From assembly GCF_028769735.1 (NCBI RefSeq), contig NC_088171.1, forward strand, positions 60,750,216 to 60,814,215: DNA of 64,000 nucleotides, written 5' to 3'. The notes beneath the pieces are model-generated. The model made no database searches. It was not told where the DNA came from and worked only from the letters and a program-made list of their open reading frames with translations. A program made the translations under genes and the position numbers. This document shows positions 36,801 to 49,500 of the stretch, one piece after another (position 1 is the first letter of the stretch; the number at the start of each line of letters is the position of its first letter). This DNA is from Zonotrichia leucophrys gambelii (Eukaryota > Chordata > Aves > Passeriformes > Passerellidae).

Positions 36801-39800
36801 AGTCAAAAACTGGGAAACTGAGATGGATAACCAGGGTTGTGTCTGGCTTGAGTGTACTTGTATGACTGCAGTCACACCTTGGGATTGTAATGGAGCATCT
36901 ACCATGGAATAACTCTGTTCTCAGAAGTGTTTTTTCAAGGATAGCTGCTTTTCAAAAGGCCAAATCAAGTTCCTTCAAACTCAAATATTTTCATATTTGA
37001 GTGGGCAAAGAGTGAGTCAAAGTAGGTCTCGTACCATTAGCAGCTACCTCATAAAGATTATAAGAGGATGGGTGTCATCTCAGAGAACAGACAAAGCATG
37101 TGTTTGAGGCCTGATTTTTGAACAGTTGAATAAAACTGAAGAGAAAATGAAAATAGAGAACCTGGAAGAGAGCTAACACAGACAAAGCCATAACTAATCA
37201 GTATGATGTTCTTTCACAGGGAAAATGCCATTCCAAAGCATCTGCACCGTAGAGGTATGTAAAAGATAATATTCCTCTTGGCAATATTGGGGCACTGCTG
37301 AATTCTTATGATTATCCTGGAAATATCCAGAGTGAGTGTGCTGGAAATTCAGAAGTAGTAAAACTAAAGCCTAAATATGTCCTTCAAGGGAAGTGTGGAG
37401 GAATTTTTCTCTGTTTAAAGCAGTAACTGAAGCTGGGACATAAGATTTCAAGACTGTTACAAAAATGGGGAAAATCAGCTGCCTGCTAAGACTGCAGAGA
37501 ACAGGACATAACTGCAGAGCAAGAGTTTGTCTTTAGTTAAATATAGTTGTTCTTAAAATTATTATTCCAAAGAAAATCTTTTACATAGACCCCCTTTGTC
37601 AGGTTTTATTCTATAATTAGTCCTGTCCTACATTTGTTTTTCATGACTAACTCACACAGGAGCTATTGGGAGGAAGGCATGCTTGAAAATCCCCTGAATT
37701 ACATGCTGAGCTGCTGATCTGTGAAAGCTCATACATGATAATGGGATTTAAATGCTTAAGATACCCCTGAGAAATCTGAGTGTGAGGCCTTCCAAGGTTT
37801 TAGAACAATTACTGAAGAGCCCTGAATTTGAGCATAAATTGCTCCTTTGTTTTCTGAAAATGGAATTCATAAAATACTGAATATCTCAACAGGCTATTCT
37901 AGCCCCTTGAGATCCACCTCTATCTCCTCAGACACTGTCCTTCCTGAGGCACAGGTGCCCAAATGTCTGATATGAGGTTCTCAGTCCCATGTGCTGGAAT
38001 AAATTGATGTATGAACTCCGAAAAGTATAAAATTTAAGATTTGTTGATTGTTATACCTCATGGGTGCCTTCTGAAAATATTTTCTTATTCCTTCTCACAG
38101 TGAATTTTAGCAGAACAGTCAAGGACTCTCCAGTTCCTGCTCAGACTGGACTAGTTTTGAAAATACTGGTTTTCTATAAGATTATTGTCCTGTTCTTTTG
38201 GTTAGTCAGCTTTTAGAAACGTGTCCTGCAGTAAGAAGTTTTTTCTGCTCACAGCAAAGATTTTCTTGAGTTGATATTCAAGCACGTTAGTATTTAAATC
38301 TTGTGGGTTTTCTTTATTCTCATTATTCTCAATAAAGGCTTTTAGGAACAACATTTTTCTCAATAAAGGCTATTAGGAACATCACCAATGCCCTTTTAAT
38401 ACCAGAGACCCACTGCATTTCAGTACTTGCATACAACTTGCTCAGCCTTCTATGTAAATCTTCCCAACCCTCCCAGCTGCTCTGCATCAGAAGATTAATT
38501 ATTTCCACCACAGAGTGAATGGCTTTGTGATACAGGAATGAGACCTACAAATCTGAAGGCTTTTGATTTTGAGCTTGGAAATCTGTAGTGTAAGAAATTA
38601 GGTTGCACACAGCTTTACTGTGATGGTTTTAGGGCTCACTGGACCTGGAGAAGGATGGATGTTGCTCTACCAGCACTCCATGACCTCTCTTGCACACTGA
38701 GCCCCTGTGGACCAGGGAGTTGTACTTCTCTCTGTTCCTTTTCTGTGAGACACTTGAAACAATGTAAGTGAAATATGGAAACAGGCCTTGTACAAATCAG
38801 TTGATAGAAGGCTATATGGATATGAGGGTATCAGTAGTAGCAGTCCCTCAAAAGCCATGCTTCCTTTCCTGCTTTTCATGCTTTAAGCAACTGGCTTCCC
38901 CCTTCTCAGGTGATAGAAGAAAAATGTGAATTTTAGTAACTGTAAGTGGCTACAGATCTGTGGCCTTTTGAAAATTTAAGCACTGAAATCTGGCAGTGCC
39001 TGACCTTGATCACTGTGAAGAGAATTTTGAGACAAGCTTTAAAAGTGAAAGGAGAATGCAGTTTTCCTCAGCAAAGGAAACGTAAGGCTTTTGTGGGCGT
39101 TCAGGTGTTTACAGCTACAATGCCTTTGGGATAAAAGATGCCAAAAATGATGTGATGGATGCTGCAGTGAAGGTAGGCACAGCTTAGTCTTGAACTGCTT
39201 GAGGCTGGGTTTAAGATTTCTCATGGAGCAATACTCTCTGTGGCATAAACCATGCTGTCTCCATCCCAGTAGTTTGGAGGTGTGTCCATGTTTCACCTCA
39301 AGTGCACGGTAAGGAGTGTGCACATCCTCCATCAAAGTCATCTGGCTGGTAGCCTCTATGTTCTTGGTGATTAATCAGTCTTGTGTGCAGCAGGGCCTGC
39401 CTCAATCCCGGACATTTTCTATTGAAGAGGCTTTTAATGGAAAAGGTGTTAACAGGAAAGGGCAGAAACAGGAAAGGTGTTTACTTGCAATTTTGTGTTT
39501 TGAAAGTCAATGGGACACATGCTTCTGCTGTATTCGCAGGAAAAACAATTAATAAAGTAACCAAAATCAATTATCTACATGATAGCTGTTCCTTAAGTTC
39601 GAGGTTAAGTGGACCACTTTCTAAATGTAAAACAAATGCATGCAGCCTAACCCTGATGAAAGGGTAGGTTGCAGACTGCACAGTATATCAAGAACTTGTA
39701 ATTGACTTGTTTTACATAAAATAACACTTAAAATCCAAGTCCAGATGGTTAAAAGTGCTACTGAGTTTGTGTTTGCTTTTATATAGATATACACATGATA

Positions 39801-41024
39801 TATAAATATATATAAATGAATTTAGGAGTTATACTGAATTCCCAACTGCTTTTGAGAAAGAATACCCAGGAGCAATTTTTTTTAAGTACTGCATCTTATT
39901 CCAAGGATGTTGGTTTTATAGAAACCAGTGCTGCTTCTATATTTTTAAGATATTTAATTCACTAGGATAATTTTCAGTTTCATTGCTAGCTTTGAAAAAT
40001 GCAATCATAAGGCCTTCTCTTTCAAGCCCAGTAGTGAAACTCTGTTGCCCTTTATTGCTGCTTTCTCTTCTTGGAACTTGTAGAGTATAAGATTAATTTT
40101 TGTCATGATATTCTGGTTCTGTTACATAGTGAAAATCTCATCTGACTGCTAGGCTTTGTTCTGTAAAATCATAAGAGGCTAGATTCTTGGAAAAGCATGA
40201 AATTGATATTTTAATTATATCTTTTAAATTGTACTTGGATATTACCCCCCCCACACTCCAAAACGGCTAAAGAGATTTCATGTTCTTAGAGTCTTTATGC
40301 TCTTCAAGGAAAATGCTGCAGTAACATTAAGCTGTGTAAAAAGGTTCTGCTTCATTACCTAGACAGTAATTAGGGAAGTGCTAGTAACTACTTTTTTGCT
40401 CCCTTGACACTACAGATTCTACAACTGTTTCTAAGATGGTGGTGCCCATCTCACTGAGCATTTGGAGGAAACCAGTGTGGTTTATGTGAAGCTTGTAAGT
40501 TGAGGCAGTGGTGTGGTTAGGACCCCTGTGCTCTGCCTCTACTTGCTTTCCTCTCACAGCTGTAGCAGCAGTGAATGAAATAGAAGTTATATTTAGTTCT
40601 CCTTGGTGAGTCAGAGGCTGTTAAGAATGGCTTGAAGGAAAATAGCTGAGAATATTGAATTGCTGACCGAGCACAAACTGGTTATAGTCCTGTGACTTTA
40701 CAGCACTATAAAGAATGACTGACTGTCACAGGACTGACAATACAAGTGAAACCACTGCTCTGCTACTGAAGCCCTCTCTATCATTTCACTTTCAGGATAA
40801 ACTCTGTATATTGGCTTGGAAGAGAGCACACCACCTTTCTGTGATGCTGTGTTGGAGCTTTTTACATCCTAGTCAGAAGTTATATGTCCTGGAAAACATG
40901 CAATGAGATAGTCAGTTTTTCTTTTTTGAAGTGTGACAATGCTGTGGATTGGATAAATGCCAGCACCTCACATTTTGTGATGGAAAATCTCCTAATTTCC
41001 ACTGAGCAATGACTTGATGCTTCT
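24892..41024. other. 16-kb intergenic stretch without a visible gene
   Basis: This is AT-rich sequence upstream of NRSN1. No open frame exceeds about 135 codons and none shows a recognisable domain, splice structure or reading-frame bias. There are short T-rich and TTTG-rich tracts (for example 30230-30290 and 32100-32145) and a 31-bp tandem duplication at 38328. In mammals as I recall the region beyond NRSN1 is gene-poor, so distal regulatory elements are plausible, but I cannot identify any by eye. Confidence 0.55.
38328..38385. repeat. 31-bp tandem duplication
   Basis: CTCAATAAAGGCTTTTAGGA at 38328 recurs, with one change, at 38359. The two units are directly adjacent. The duplicated unit contains an AATAAA hexamer, but no gene ends here. 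Confidence 0.85.
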
Positions 41025-41930
41025 CACAAGGAGGGGCTGATGGGGAATGTGAAACTCAAGGGGAGCCTTTTCTGTAGTGACCATGAGATAGTGGAGTTTG
41101 AGATCCTTAGGGCAGCAAAGAGGGCACATAGCAAGCTCACTATGCTGGAATTCAGGAGAGGAGACTGGCCTTCTGAGGGATCTGTTTGCTGGAGTACCAT
41201 GGGATAAAGCCCTGGAGGGAAGAGAGGACCAGGAGGACCACTTTGGATGCTTTTGCATCTCCCAACAGGTGAAGGATTGGGCCTCGAGGAGTGAGGTATT
41301 GGCCTAGAACACTTTGTCTTTTGGCAATCCTCCAGGTACAGCAAACCTGAGGGTTTGCTGGCTCTGAGAGGTGTCCTACTCAGAGGAGGTTTGCTGGATG
41401 CAGCCCACTGCAGTCCAGGAGAGCTCAAAGGGAAATGTTGGACTACTGTTTATAGGGTTGCAAGAGAGTGGGCTTTGGTCATAATAATGTCTCATTCTAG
41501 CCAAAGTTTGGGTGAGCACTTTGAAGGTATGAGAACAGGAACATTATGCCATTCAGGCAAGAGGAATATTTTGTGAGGCTGGTCATAGGAAAACAGCTGC
41601 TTGTTCTGGGAGCAGACAGTGTTTCTGATAAGCTTGGAACGAGCTGAGTCTGGGTGTTGTTTTCAAGGCCAAAGCCTTACAAGCATTTCTCAGATCAAAC
41701 TGCAGCCTGGAGAGGAGCAAGGGGGAGTGTACCAGTGCAGTTGGTGACAGCCAACACAATTTCACTAAGGACAAGTTATGACTGACAGGTTTGGTGGCCT
41801 TCATTGATGAGGTGACAGCATTAGTGTATAATGTAAGAAAAACTGACATCACCTACCTGGGCCTGTACAAAGCATTTGACACTGAACCTCATGTCATTGT
41901 CTGCAAACTGGAAGAGCATGGATTTGATGG

Positions 41931-42991
41931 TGTCATAGTTTGACACTGGCCAAATGCTAGGCACCCATGACAGCCACTCACCTTCCCCTGCTGCAGCTGG
42001 GCTGAGGAGAGAAAAGAAAAAATTAATGAAGGGTTCATGAGTTGAGATAAGGGCTGGGAGAAAACACTCCAAGGGCAAAACAGATTAAACTCAGAGGTAC
42101 AAAGCGAGTCTACTACTAACAAAATCAGGGGAGGATAATGAGAAGTAAAATAAGCCTTATAAAACACCTTTTGTTCCCACCAACCCCTCCCCTTTCCCAC
42201 CGACAGCTCAAGGAGACAGGGCATAGGGGTTTTGGTCAGTTTGTCATCTGAGCTTTTCTTCTACTGCTCAGGGAGAGGAATCCTTCCCCTGTGAGACTGT
42301 TGGGTCCCTCCCATGGGACACAGCTCTCTGTGAACCTCTCTAATCTGGTTCCAATCTCAAGAGCAGCAGTCATCCCAAAACTGCTGCAATGTAAGTCCTC
42401 CCATGGGCAAACAGCTCTCCCAAAACTGCTGTGGTATGGATCACTCTTCCAGGGGTGCAGTCCTCCAAGGACAGGCTGCTCCACCCTGGAAACAGGGACC
42501 CCCTCTTTCCCACTGGGTCTCCCACTGGATTGCAGCTTCCTCCAGGAATGCACCTGCTCTGGCATGGGCACCTCCCCCATGGGCTGCAGGTGAATCTCTG
42601 CATTCCCTGTGGATCCCCATGGGCTGCAGGGGCACAGCTGCTTCACCATGGTCGTTAATCACCACGGCCTGCAGAGGAATCTGGAGCACCTCCTCCCCTT
42701 GTTCTTCACTGACCTTGGTGTCTCCATGTTGTTTCCCTCACATGTTCTCACCTCCTCCTCTTCTCTAGCTGGAATTAAAACTGCACCCCCTTTGTTTTGA
42801 TTTTCTCCTTGATTACCACAGAGGTGTTTACCATCACCTCCAATGGGCTAAGGCTTGCCAGGGACATGTCCATCTTCAGAGCCATCAGGAATTGGCTCTG
42901 CCAGACATGGTGGAAACTTCTAGCAGCTTCTCACAGAAGGCACCTTTGTGGCCCCCCACCACCAAAAACCAGGCTGTGCTAAAGCAATGCA
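41931..42991 (-). mobile_element. LTR inserted in CR1, 1061 bp, minus strand
   Basis: The insert begins TGTCATAGTTTGACACTGG and ends GCTAAAGCAATGCA. It interrupts CR1 exactly after GGATTTGATGG. The flanks GATGG (41926-41930) and GATAG (42992-42996) form a 5-bp target duplication with one later change, after which CR1 continues (ATGGACC... then AAGGAATTGGCTGG). The interior contains repeated CCATGGG / GGGCTGCAG motifs. Orientation and family (avian ERVL type) come from remembered end sequences. There is no internal coding region. Confidence 0.8.
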
Positions 42992-43202
42992 GATAGATGG
43001 ACCACGCAATGTCTAAGGAATTGGCTGGGTGGCTGTGCTCAAAGAATTGTGGTAAATGGCTCCAGGGTGGTGCCAAGTTGCATTCCTTAGGAGTTTGTGT
43101 GGAGACCAGTGCTGTGTAACATCTTTGTTGGCAGTATGGACAGTAGGAATGAATTCATCTGGCAGCAAGTTTGTTGATGACACCAAGCTGTTTGTTGCAG
43201 TT

Positions 43203-43620
43203 GACATGTGTTGCGGTGTTGTTGTGGGTCCCAGAACAAGTTGAGAGATGAGAATTTACTCCAAGTTCTTAGAAGGCTGATTTATTATGATATGATATGA
43301 TATGATATGATATGATATGATATGATATGATATGAAAATGATATCCTAAAATTATACTAAAGAAAGAGAAAGGCAATCAGAAGGCTGGAAAGGAATGAAT
43401 AATAAAAACTCATGACTGACCAGCTGGACTGGGATTGGTCATTAAGTTAAAACAATTCACATGGAACTAATCAAAGATGCACCTGTTGGTAAGCAACCTC
43501 CAAACCACATTCCAAGCAATGAGATAATTATTGATTACATTTAATTTCTGAGGCTTCTCAGCTTCTCAGGAAAAAAATCCTGGTGAAGGGTTTTTTCATA
43601 AAATATCAGTGACAGACATG
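43203..43620 (-). mobile_element. ERVK-like solo LTR, 406 bp, with perfect 6-bp TSD
   Basis: The LTR is 43209-43614, flanked by GACATG at 43203-43208 and again at 43615-43620. A 6-bp duplication is typical of ERVK-class insertions. On the minus strand it starts TGTCACTGATATTTTATG and ends CACCGCAACA, with AATAAATCAGCC about 70 bases before the end as the poly(A) signal. It carries a (TATGA)10 microsatellite. It lies in the same CR1 as the LTR at 41931-42991, only about 200 bases away, and contains no retroviral gene. Confidence 0.88.
43286..43335. repeat. (TATGA)10 microsatellite
   Basis: Ten perfect, uninterrupted copies of TATGA lie inside the ERVK-like LTR, next to its poly(A) signal. Because the array is pure, it is likely to be length-polymorphic. 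Confidence 0.95.
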
Positions 43621-44175
43621 TTAGAGGGAAAGGATGCCATCCAGAGGGATCTTGACAGGCCTGAAAGGTGGGCCCATGCAAACCTCATGAAGTTCCAATG
43701 AGACCAAGTGCAAGGTCTTCCACTTGGGTCGGGGCAATCTCATGCACAAATACAGGTTGGGCAAAGAATGGATTGAGAGCAGCCCTGAGGAACAGGACTT
43801 GGGCATGTTGGGAGATACAAAGCTCAACATGAGACAGCAGTGTGCACTCACAGCCCAGAAAACTAGCTGGAACCCCCAAAACTCCCTTTTATGGATTCTA
43901 CATTCTACCTGGAGTACTGCTTTCAGCTTTCAGGTCCCTAACATAAGCATGTGGTCCTGTGGAGCAAGTCCAGAGGAGGGCCATGTAAACAATCAGAGAG
44001 CTGAAGCATCTTTCCTATGAAGACCAGGCTGAAGGATTTGGGGTTACTCAGCTATGAGGAGATCTTATTGCAGCCTTCCAGTACTTAAGAGGGACCTACA
44101 AGAGAGCTGAAGAGGAACTTTTTACAAGGATGTGAAGTGATAGGATGTGGACGAGGGAAGTGGCTTCAAACTGAA

Positions 44176-44258
44176 AGAGGGTGCATTTAGATTAGAGGGT
44201 GCATTGGTGCATTTAGATTTTGGGAAGAAGAGGGTGCATTTAGATTTTGGGAAGAAAT
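44176..44258 (+). repeat. Three-copy local amplification inside the CR1 3' region
   Basis: The block AGAGGGTGCAT-TTAGATT appears at 44176, 44194 and 44229, the last two copies followed by or merged with TTTGGGAAGAA. The CR1 consensus as I recall has a single copy here. This is a local duplication after or during insertion. Confidence 0.75.
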
Positions 44259-45011
44259 CCTTTGCTGTGGACCAGATTCTCCTTAGAAGTTATGGATGCC
44301 CCGTCCCTAGAATTGCTCAAAGCCTGTCTGGATGGGGCATTGAGCAACATGGTCTAGTGAAAGGTATCCCTGCCTATAGCAGGGAGGTTGGAACTAGGTG
44401 AATGTTAAGGTCCTTTGGTCCTTTCCAACCAAAACCATTCTACTATATGAGCAATTACATAGATGTAGATAGATTAGATAGCTCTACCCAACCCTATGTG
44501 AAAAATTAATGGGAAAATGTAGTTTTAGGTATGTGTGCAAGTTTTACACTGTTGTGCTATACCAGTTTAAATTCATACCTTGGATTATACAAACCATGTT
44601 TATCTTGCATGTTTTGGGGAGCTGAAAATAAAGCCTCCTAAGTATTGGTGATACTGTCAGCTATGGTAATCATCTTGTTCTGGTGAGCAGTCTTGAATGC
44701 AGTAATGTTGAAACACAGCCATTAGCAAGTCTCTGTGATAAAAGCTTTTGTACAAAGCTTGATGCATCCACAGGCTAATAACCTATAAATTGGTAGGGAT
44801 TTAGAAAGGAGAAGTATTTTTACAGGTGACCAAGCATTCCAGGTAATAGTAGAAAGCATTCAGATGAAAATAAGTAACATGAAGGCAAAGGCTTTTCAAT
44901 GGCAGCAGAGGTTAAGTTAGGGATGTGAATCTCTGTGTTTTGGGGAAAAGCTATCTTAAACTAATTGAAGGAGAGGAGAAACTGTGTAGTTGAGCATGAA
45001 CATGTAGTTGA

Positions 45012-45060
45012 GCTCAATGAAGTCCATGCCTGTAGCAGCCAGGCATGGACTTCATTGAGC
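45012..45060. repeat. Perfect 21-bp hairpin with a 7-nt loop
   Basis: Bases 45012-45032 are the exact reverse complement of 45040-45060 around the loop TAGCAGC. The arm core is AATGAAGTCCATGCC. Just before it TAGTTGAGC occurs twice (near 44988 and 45005). There is no target duplication or terminal signature that would make this a MITE. Confidence 0.92.
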
Positions 45061-46456
45061 ATTTCTCTAAAGTGCATGTAGATCTGGACTTGATTCCCAT
45101 GCACATCAGGCTATTTCTCTGCTGCATGCCAAATGTTTCTCTGTCCCTGTGTGGAACCTCCTAACAGCATGCATATCTGTGTTTTATTGCATTCAATGTT
45201 TTCTAGTCCAATTATAGTTTCATTGCTTCCCAAATAAGTCTGGCTCTGCTACTCATTCTGATTCACCACTGTAAACTTAATTATTTGATGTTCTCAGTAA
45301 ACAGACACTCTGGGAGACAATTGGTGATTGTTTTAAAAGAAATCACTGCAGGATTTCAAGCTATCAACATTATTTCTATGGAATATGATTGTGTCATCCT
45401 TCATCCCAATTTCATACCTAAAGTTACTTAAAAATTTACAAGTAATCCCCCTACACCCAGATTTCGTACTGGTAACTGCTGCAAGTTTGAAATATCCAGC
45501 ATGCATCTTCAAAATTTTCTAGTGTGAAACAGTTTGTGTGTATTCTTCATCACGAGGCAGACTGTTTGTTGTACATATTTATCACAGTCGCATCTTTGAC
45601 AGCAACGTGACCCACATGTTATTTGATGGCTACAAAACAGGTAACTATTTTGTCTAATTTATAGTCTTAGAATCTTTGAGCATGCCATTAAAGGCCATTC
45701 ATATGCTTATAAATATAAAAAGGCAAGACAGGCAGTTTGCCATGTTTACAAATTGCTCTGGCTACCACAACGTGCCAAGGATCTGCAAAAGAGTTAAAGA
45801 AGAGCTGTTGTGCTTTTTACTTCTGTGGAACATCTTATATTTGTGATAAATGTTGGCAGGTTTCCATGGTTAGGGAGCTGTTCACGGCCACTGTCTAGCC
45901 CAGAGCTAATTCTATGGATGTTACCATGGGCACTGGTGGAAGAAAATTCATATTGAATGAAAGAGAATCATGGAAAAAAGGCAGGAGGCAGAAAAGGAGT
46001 GACAATTATAATTGTGTTAGAGGTCAGGAAGGTCTTGTAACTGTGCAAGAGCTGTGAAACTGTGTTGGCATCATATAGTACAGAAATATTCAATGTATGT
46101 ATGCTGTGGCTATGGAATGTATCAGGAAATTATGCTTCCAGCCCAAGAGCAAGACTATGGCTGTTGTCCTAATCACCTAGGAGCTGTGACTCTTAAGCTC
46201 ACAGTGCTAGAATAAAAAAAAAAACACAACCCTTTTGTTCTCTGTAGACAGTGCAGAGTGAATGTGTGTCCCTAATTCTCTCCTTTAGGAATATGCTGCC
46301 CATATAGATTATCACATTTAAGCAAGGCATGGAGCATGTCATCTTGGAAGCATTACAACACCCAGGCAACTTCATTGATGTGAGCAGCTGTCTTGGCTGA
46401 GATATGGACAGCACATTTCTAAATAAGAAATAAGATTAAAAAACCCCAAAACCACT

Positions 46457-46535
46457 CCCTCCCCCTGCAGCCCTCCCCACCTCCCCCAAACCAAACCAAC
46501 CCTATAAGACCCAACACCACACACACACACACACA
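46457..46535. repeat. G4-prone G-rich tract (minus strand) beside (CA)9
   Basis: On the minus strand, 46487-46457 contains five closely spaced G runs of three to five, fitting a G-quadruplex motif. A pure CA repeat of nine units follows at 46518-46535. No gene or promoter is seen next to it. Confidence 0.75.
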
Positions 46536-49500
46536 AAATCCATATTCTTGCACATTCCTTTGATCCTGATGCTGCTATGTGTTTTTGATTTCCCAATATA
46601 ATTTAAACCACAGAGTTCTCCCAGTATTTGGGGTATAAGGCATCGAATCCTTATGGCATTGGACCTTGGCAATTCCCTTGGGCACCAGAGATTCTCTTGG
46701 GATTGGGTGTTATTGAGAGGATTAAAGCCACTGAATAGGGTTTCTGATGTGCTCATTTTCAAGGGAAAAATTCACATCAGCAAGTTTTAGTTCCAAACTG
46801 TCTCTGTCTTTCATGGCCAGCGTCTCTTGTGCCATCGGCTTTTCCAGTGCTCTCTTCCTTGTTTCCTGACTCAAAATCAGTTTGCAGTTTTTTGAGGTGT
46901 CAGGAATAAGAGCTACTTTTAATTCTTCCTTCTTGAGCACCTGAGTTAAGTTGCTGTGAAGAACATGAGATATCCAATGAAGAATGCTGGAAGCACCTGC
47001 CAGCGTGGGTGATGTACATGAGGAAAAGCTGGCATGAGATCCAGACACTATATGTTGGGAAGAGTTTGAAAATTATGTTCTGCGGGGGAGAAGTGGCAGA
47101 TGGCCATCCTTCACCCTCATGCATTTTCACACTTCAACCACCTTCCTTTTGTTCACAATGGAGGAACCTGAGTGGTGTCCTGACTCCTGTTTTCCTTCTG
47201 AACACCTTATAAACCTCATTGTGTGAACTGAGTGGGCCTTGTTTGTTGGGAGTTCTTGGACACTTGACTCTGTCTCCTGCCTTTTCACCAGTGGCGGTTG
47301 ACCTACTGCCAAAGGCCTGATGAAAGACTTGGCAGGGGGTAATTAATGAAATGATTTGCAATGCTCTGAAAAGTAATGTTGAGGGACTAAAAGTTGAAGT
47401 TTTCCAATATCTTTCTGCATATGCCAAAATTATTTCCCCAGCTTTTCAATACATCTTCCCTACAAGAGGAATCGTGTCTTCTTTAATAAATATTGCTTTA
47501 ATTTGAAAGTTTAATGTTTTAATATGAAATCACAACAACTTTTGCACCCTTCAGTGTAGCATCTTTTTGTTTATTTCTTTTTTGTCTTGATAAGAAGTAT
47601 TTTTGGCATGCTGCCCGTCTTTGAAGTTTCCAGTAGTAGGAGCTAGTCAGTATGGACAAGTGCAATGTTTTCCTGATGAAATCAAGTCATGGCTTTTTCT
47701 CTAATTTATGTTGAGAAAAAGAAAGGGGAGAAAAGATTGTTCTTCTAGTTGTAAACTTTATTGTGGCATCTTAATGGGCCAAAGGAAATCAAAATAACAT
47801 TTGTGTTTACTTTTCTTGTCTGAGTTTTCTCAAGAAATAAAATGATTTAGAACTCTTCTGTTCAACAAGTATCATTCTGTCTGCACATTGGGACAATGAA
47901 TGCATTTTCTGCTACATTTCAGTCCAAGGGAAACTGGGGAAAGTGAATAATTTTGCCTTGAGAGGTGTGAAGTGCCACTGTAGCAAGTCTCAGAGCTGTA
48001 AAATGAGGTAGTTATTCTCAAGGTTGTTTTCAGGAGAACTACAGACTTCTCATGTTAAGTGTTTTTCTTTGGTTTGTTTTTACTTTTGGTTTGATTTTAC
48101 TTCACTTCATCTTTCTTTATTGCCTCTTGTTTTTCCTGTCATATATGCTCATTGTCCCCTGTATAAAACTGAATTTTGAGATCAAGCTGCCGTTCTCAAG
48201 TCACAAAAATATGTGGAAGGAGAAAAGAGCCCAGATGTGTGTCTGAGTGCATGTGCAAGAAGTGAGAAAGTGACATTCTTATGATTTCTTTTCACACCAA
48301 GACACTTGTATCTGCAGACCAGTAAGAGCTGGGGCACTAAATATTTCCCTCTACGTGGGAAAACCAGTCAATGAAGTCCAGTGCTCTGTGTACGCAAATG
48401 CACCAGTTACTGGATGATCTGTGATGTGGGCAGCAATTCCAACCTCTTGGGTCCTAGGCCATGGAACATTGGGAACCCTCTGGGAAGTTTCTGTTCTGCC
48501 CCATCACTTTTAGCACTTCATCCCACATTGAGGTTGGAGATTAGTCCTGGCAATTTGCAACTTACAGTGGGAAGCAATAACTGCAAACATGTAATATGCT
48601 CCAAATTTTATATGTTTTCAAAAGAAGTAGGCTGCTGGGGTGGGGGCCGCTCTATCCCTTGTTCCAGCTCCCACAAAGGAACTTCCCCCTCCGCTCAGGT
48701 GAGGCTCTGCAACTCACAATGGATGGAAGGATTTGCTAGGAAGACTTCGGGGTGGGAAAAGTTTTGTTATATGATGCTTTGATATAAGATGCTTCATATG
48801 CAACTTATAGAAACATCTTTTAATAAGTAATAAAGGCCTCTGACAAGAGGGAATCAGAAGAACCTTCTTAAAGGATATGTTTTTAAGCTAACTTATCTGC
48901 CAATTGGTTTGACCATTGACGAGGAAGTACCATGCCCTGGTGTCCCTTTCCCCTTGGGCAGGTCAGTACCATTTCCTCAATGGGTTGTGGCTTCTTCCTC
49001 GTCAGGGGGGGATAATGGGCTCCTATGTTGGAGCCTGGATGTTGGGCAATGTCCTGCAAAGCAACTGTCCTGAGACTGTAATGACTTCCTAATTCATAGT
49101 TTCCATATTCAGGCAAGATTAGTGATTTACCTATCCACCTATCTATGTTGAAAACTGCACTCCCAAAACTTCACACAGACCATGGCAGCTTTGGTTTTTT
49201 TCCCCCTCATTTATTCACTTATTTAAGAGGGGCTTAAACTTTAACAAGACTTTGGACTCACTGACTCAAAGCAGTTTCCAGACCTTTGTTGCTAGAAATG
49301 TCAGATCTCTTGTTTTTCTTGCTTTGTTGTGTGCTGAAATATGAATTAATATTTCCGTTGGTTTTGGCTGATAAAATAATTATTGGAATTGTAATCAATT
49401 CCAATAGGTAGGGAGTAACTAGATACCTTTTTTCTAAATTATTATTTTTTCTATTTGGATTTATAAGGGCCATAATTGTTTTAATGAGTCCTTCATGTGA

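Larger units (their letters stand above)
41025..44450 (+). mobile_element. CR1 LINE, + strand, split by two LTRs
   Basis: This is a decayed CR1 non-LTR retrotransposon, the main LINE of birds. Recognisable blocks in order are the ORF2 region near 41050-41230 (GTGACCATGAGATAGTGGAG and CCATGGGATAAAGCCCTGGA), the reverse-transcriptase region near 41760-41930, its continuation at 43011-43208, and the 3' part from 43621 to 44450. It ends in the typical GGTCCTTT...CCAACC...CATTCTA tail. Two LTRs interrupt it at 41931-42991 and 43209-43614; removing them and one copy of each target duplication restores collinear CR1 sequence. The stretch 41280-41600 is strongly diverged. No intact reading frame survives. 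A small internal amplification occurs at 44176-44258. Confidence 0.85.

Noticed and set aside
42236..42768. Open frames of up to 137 codons
   Set aside because: They are inside the minus-strand LTR at 41931-42991 and reflect its repeated CCATGGG / CTGCAG motifs rather than a gene.
48381..48782. 133-codon + strand open frame
   Set aside because: No recognisable motif, Cys- and Ser-rich random-looking composition, and no supporting signals.
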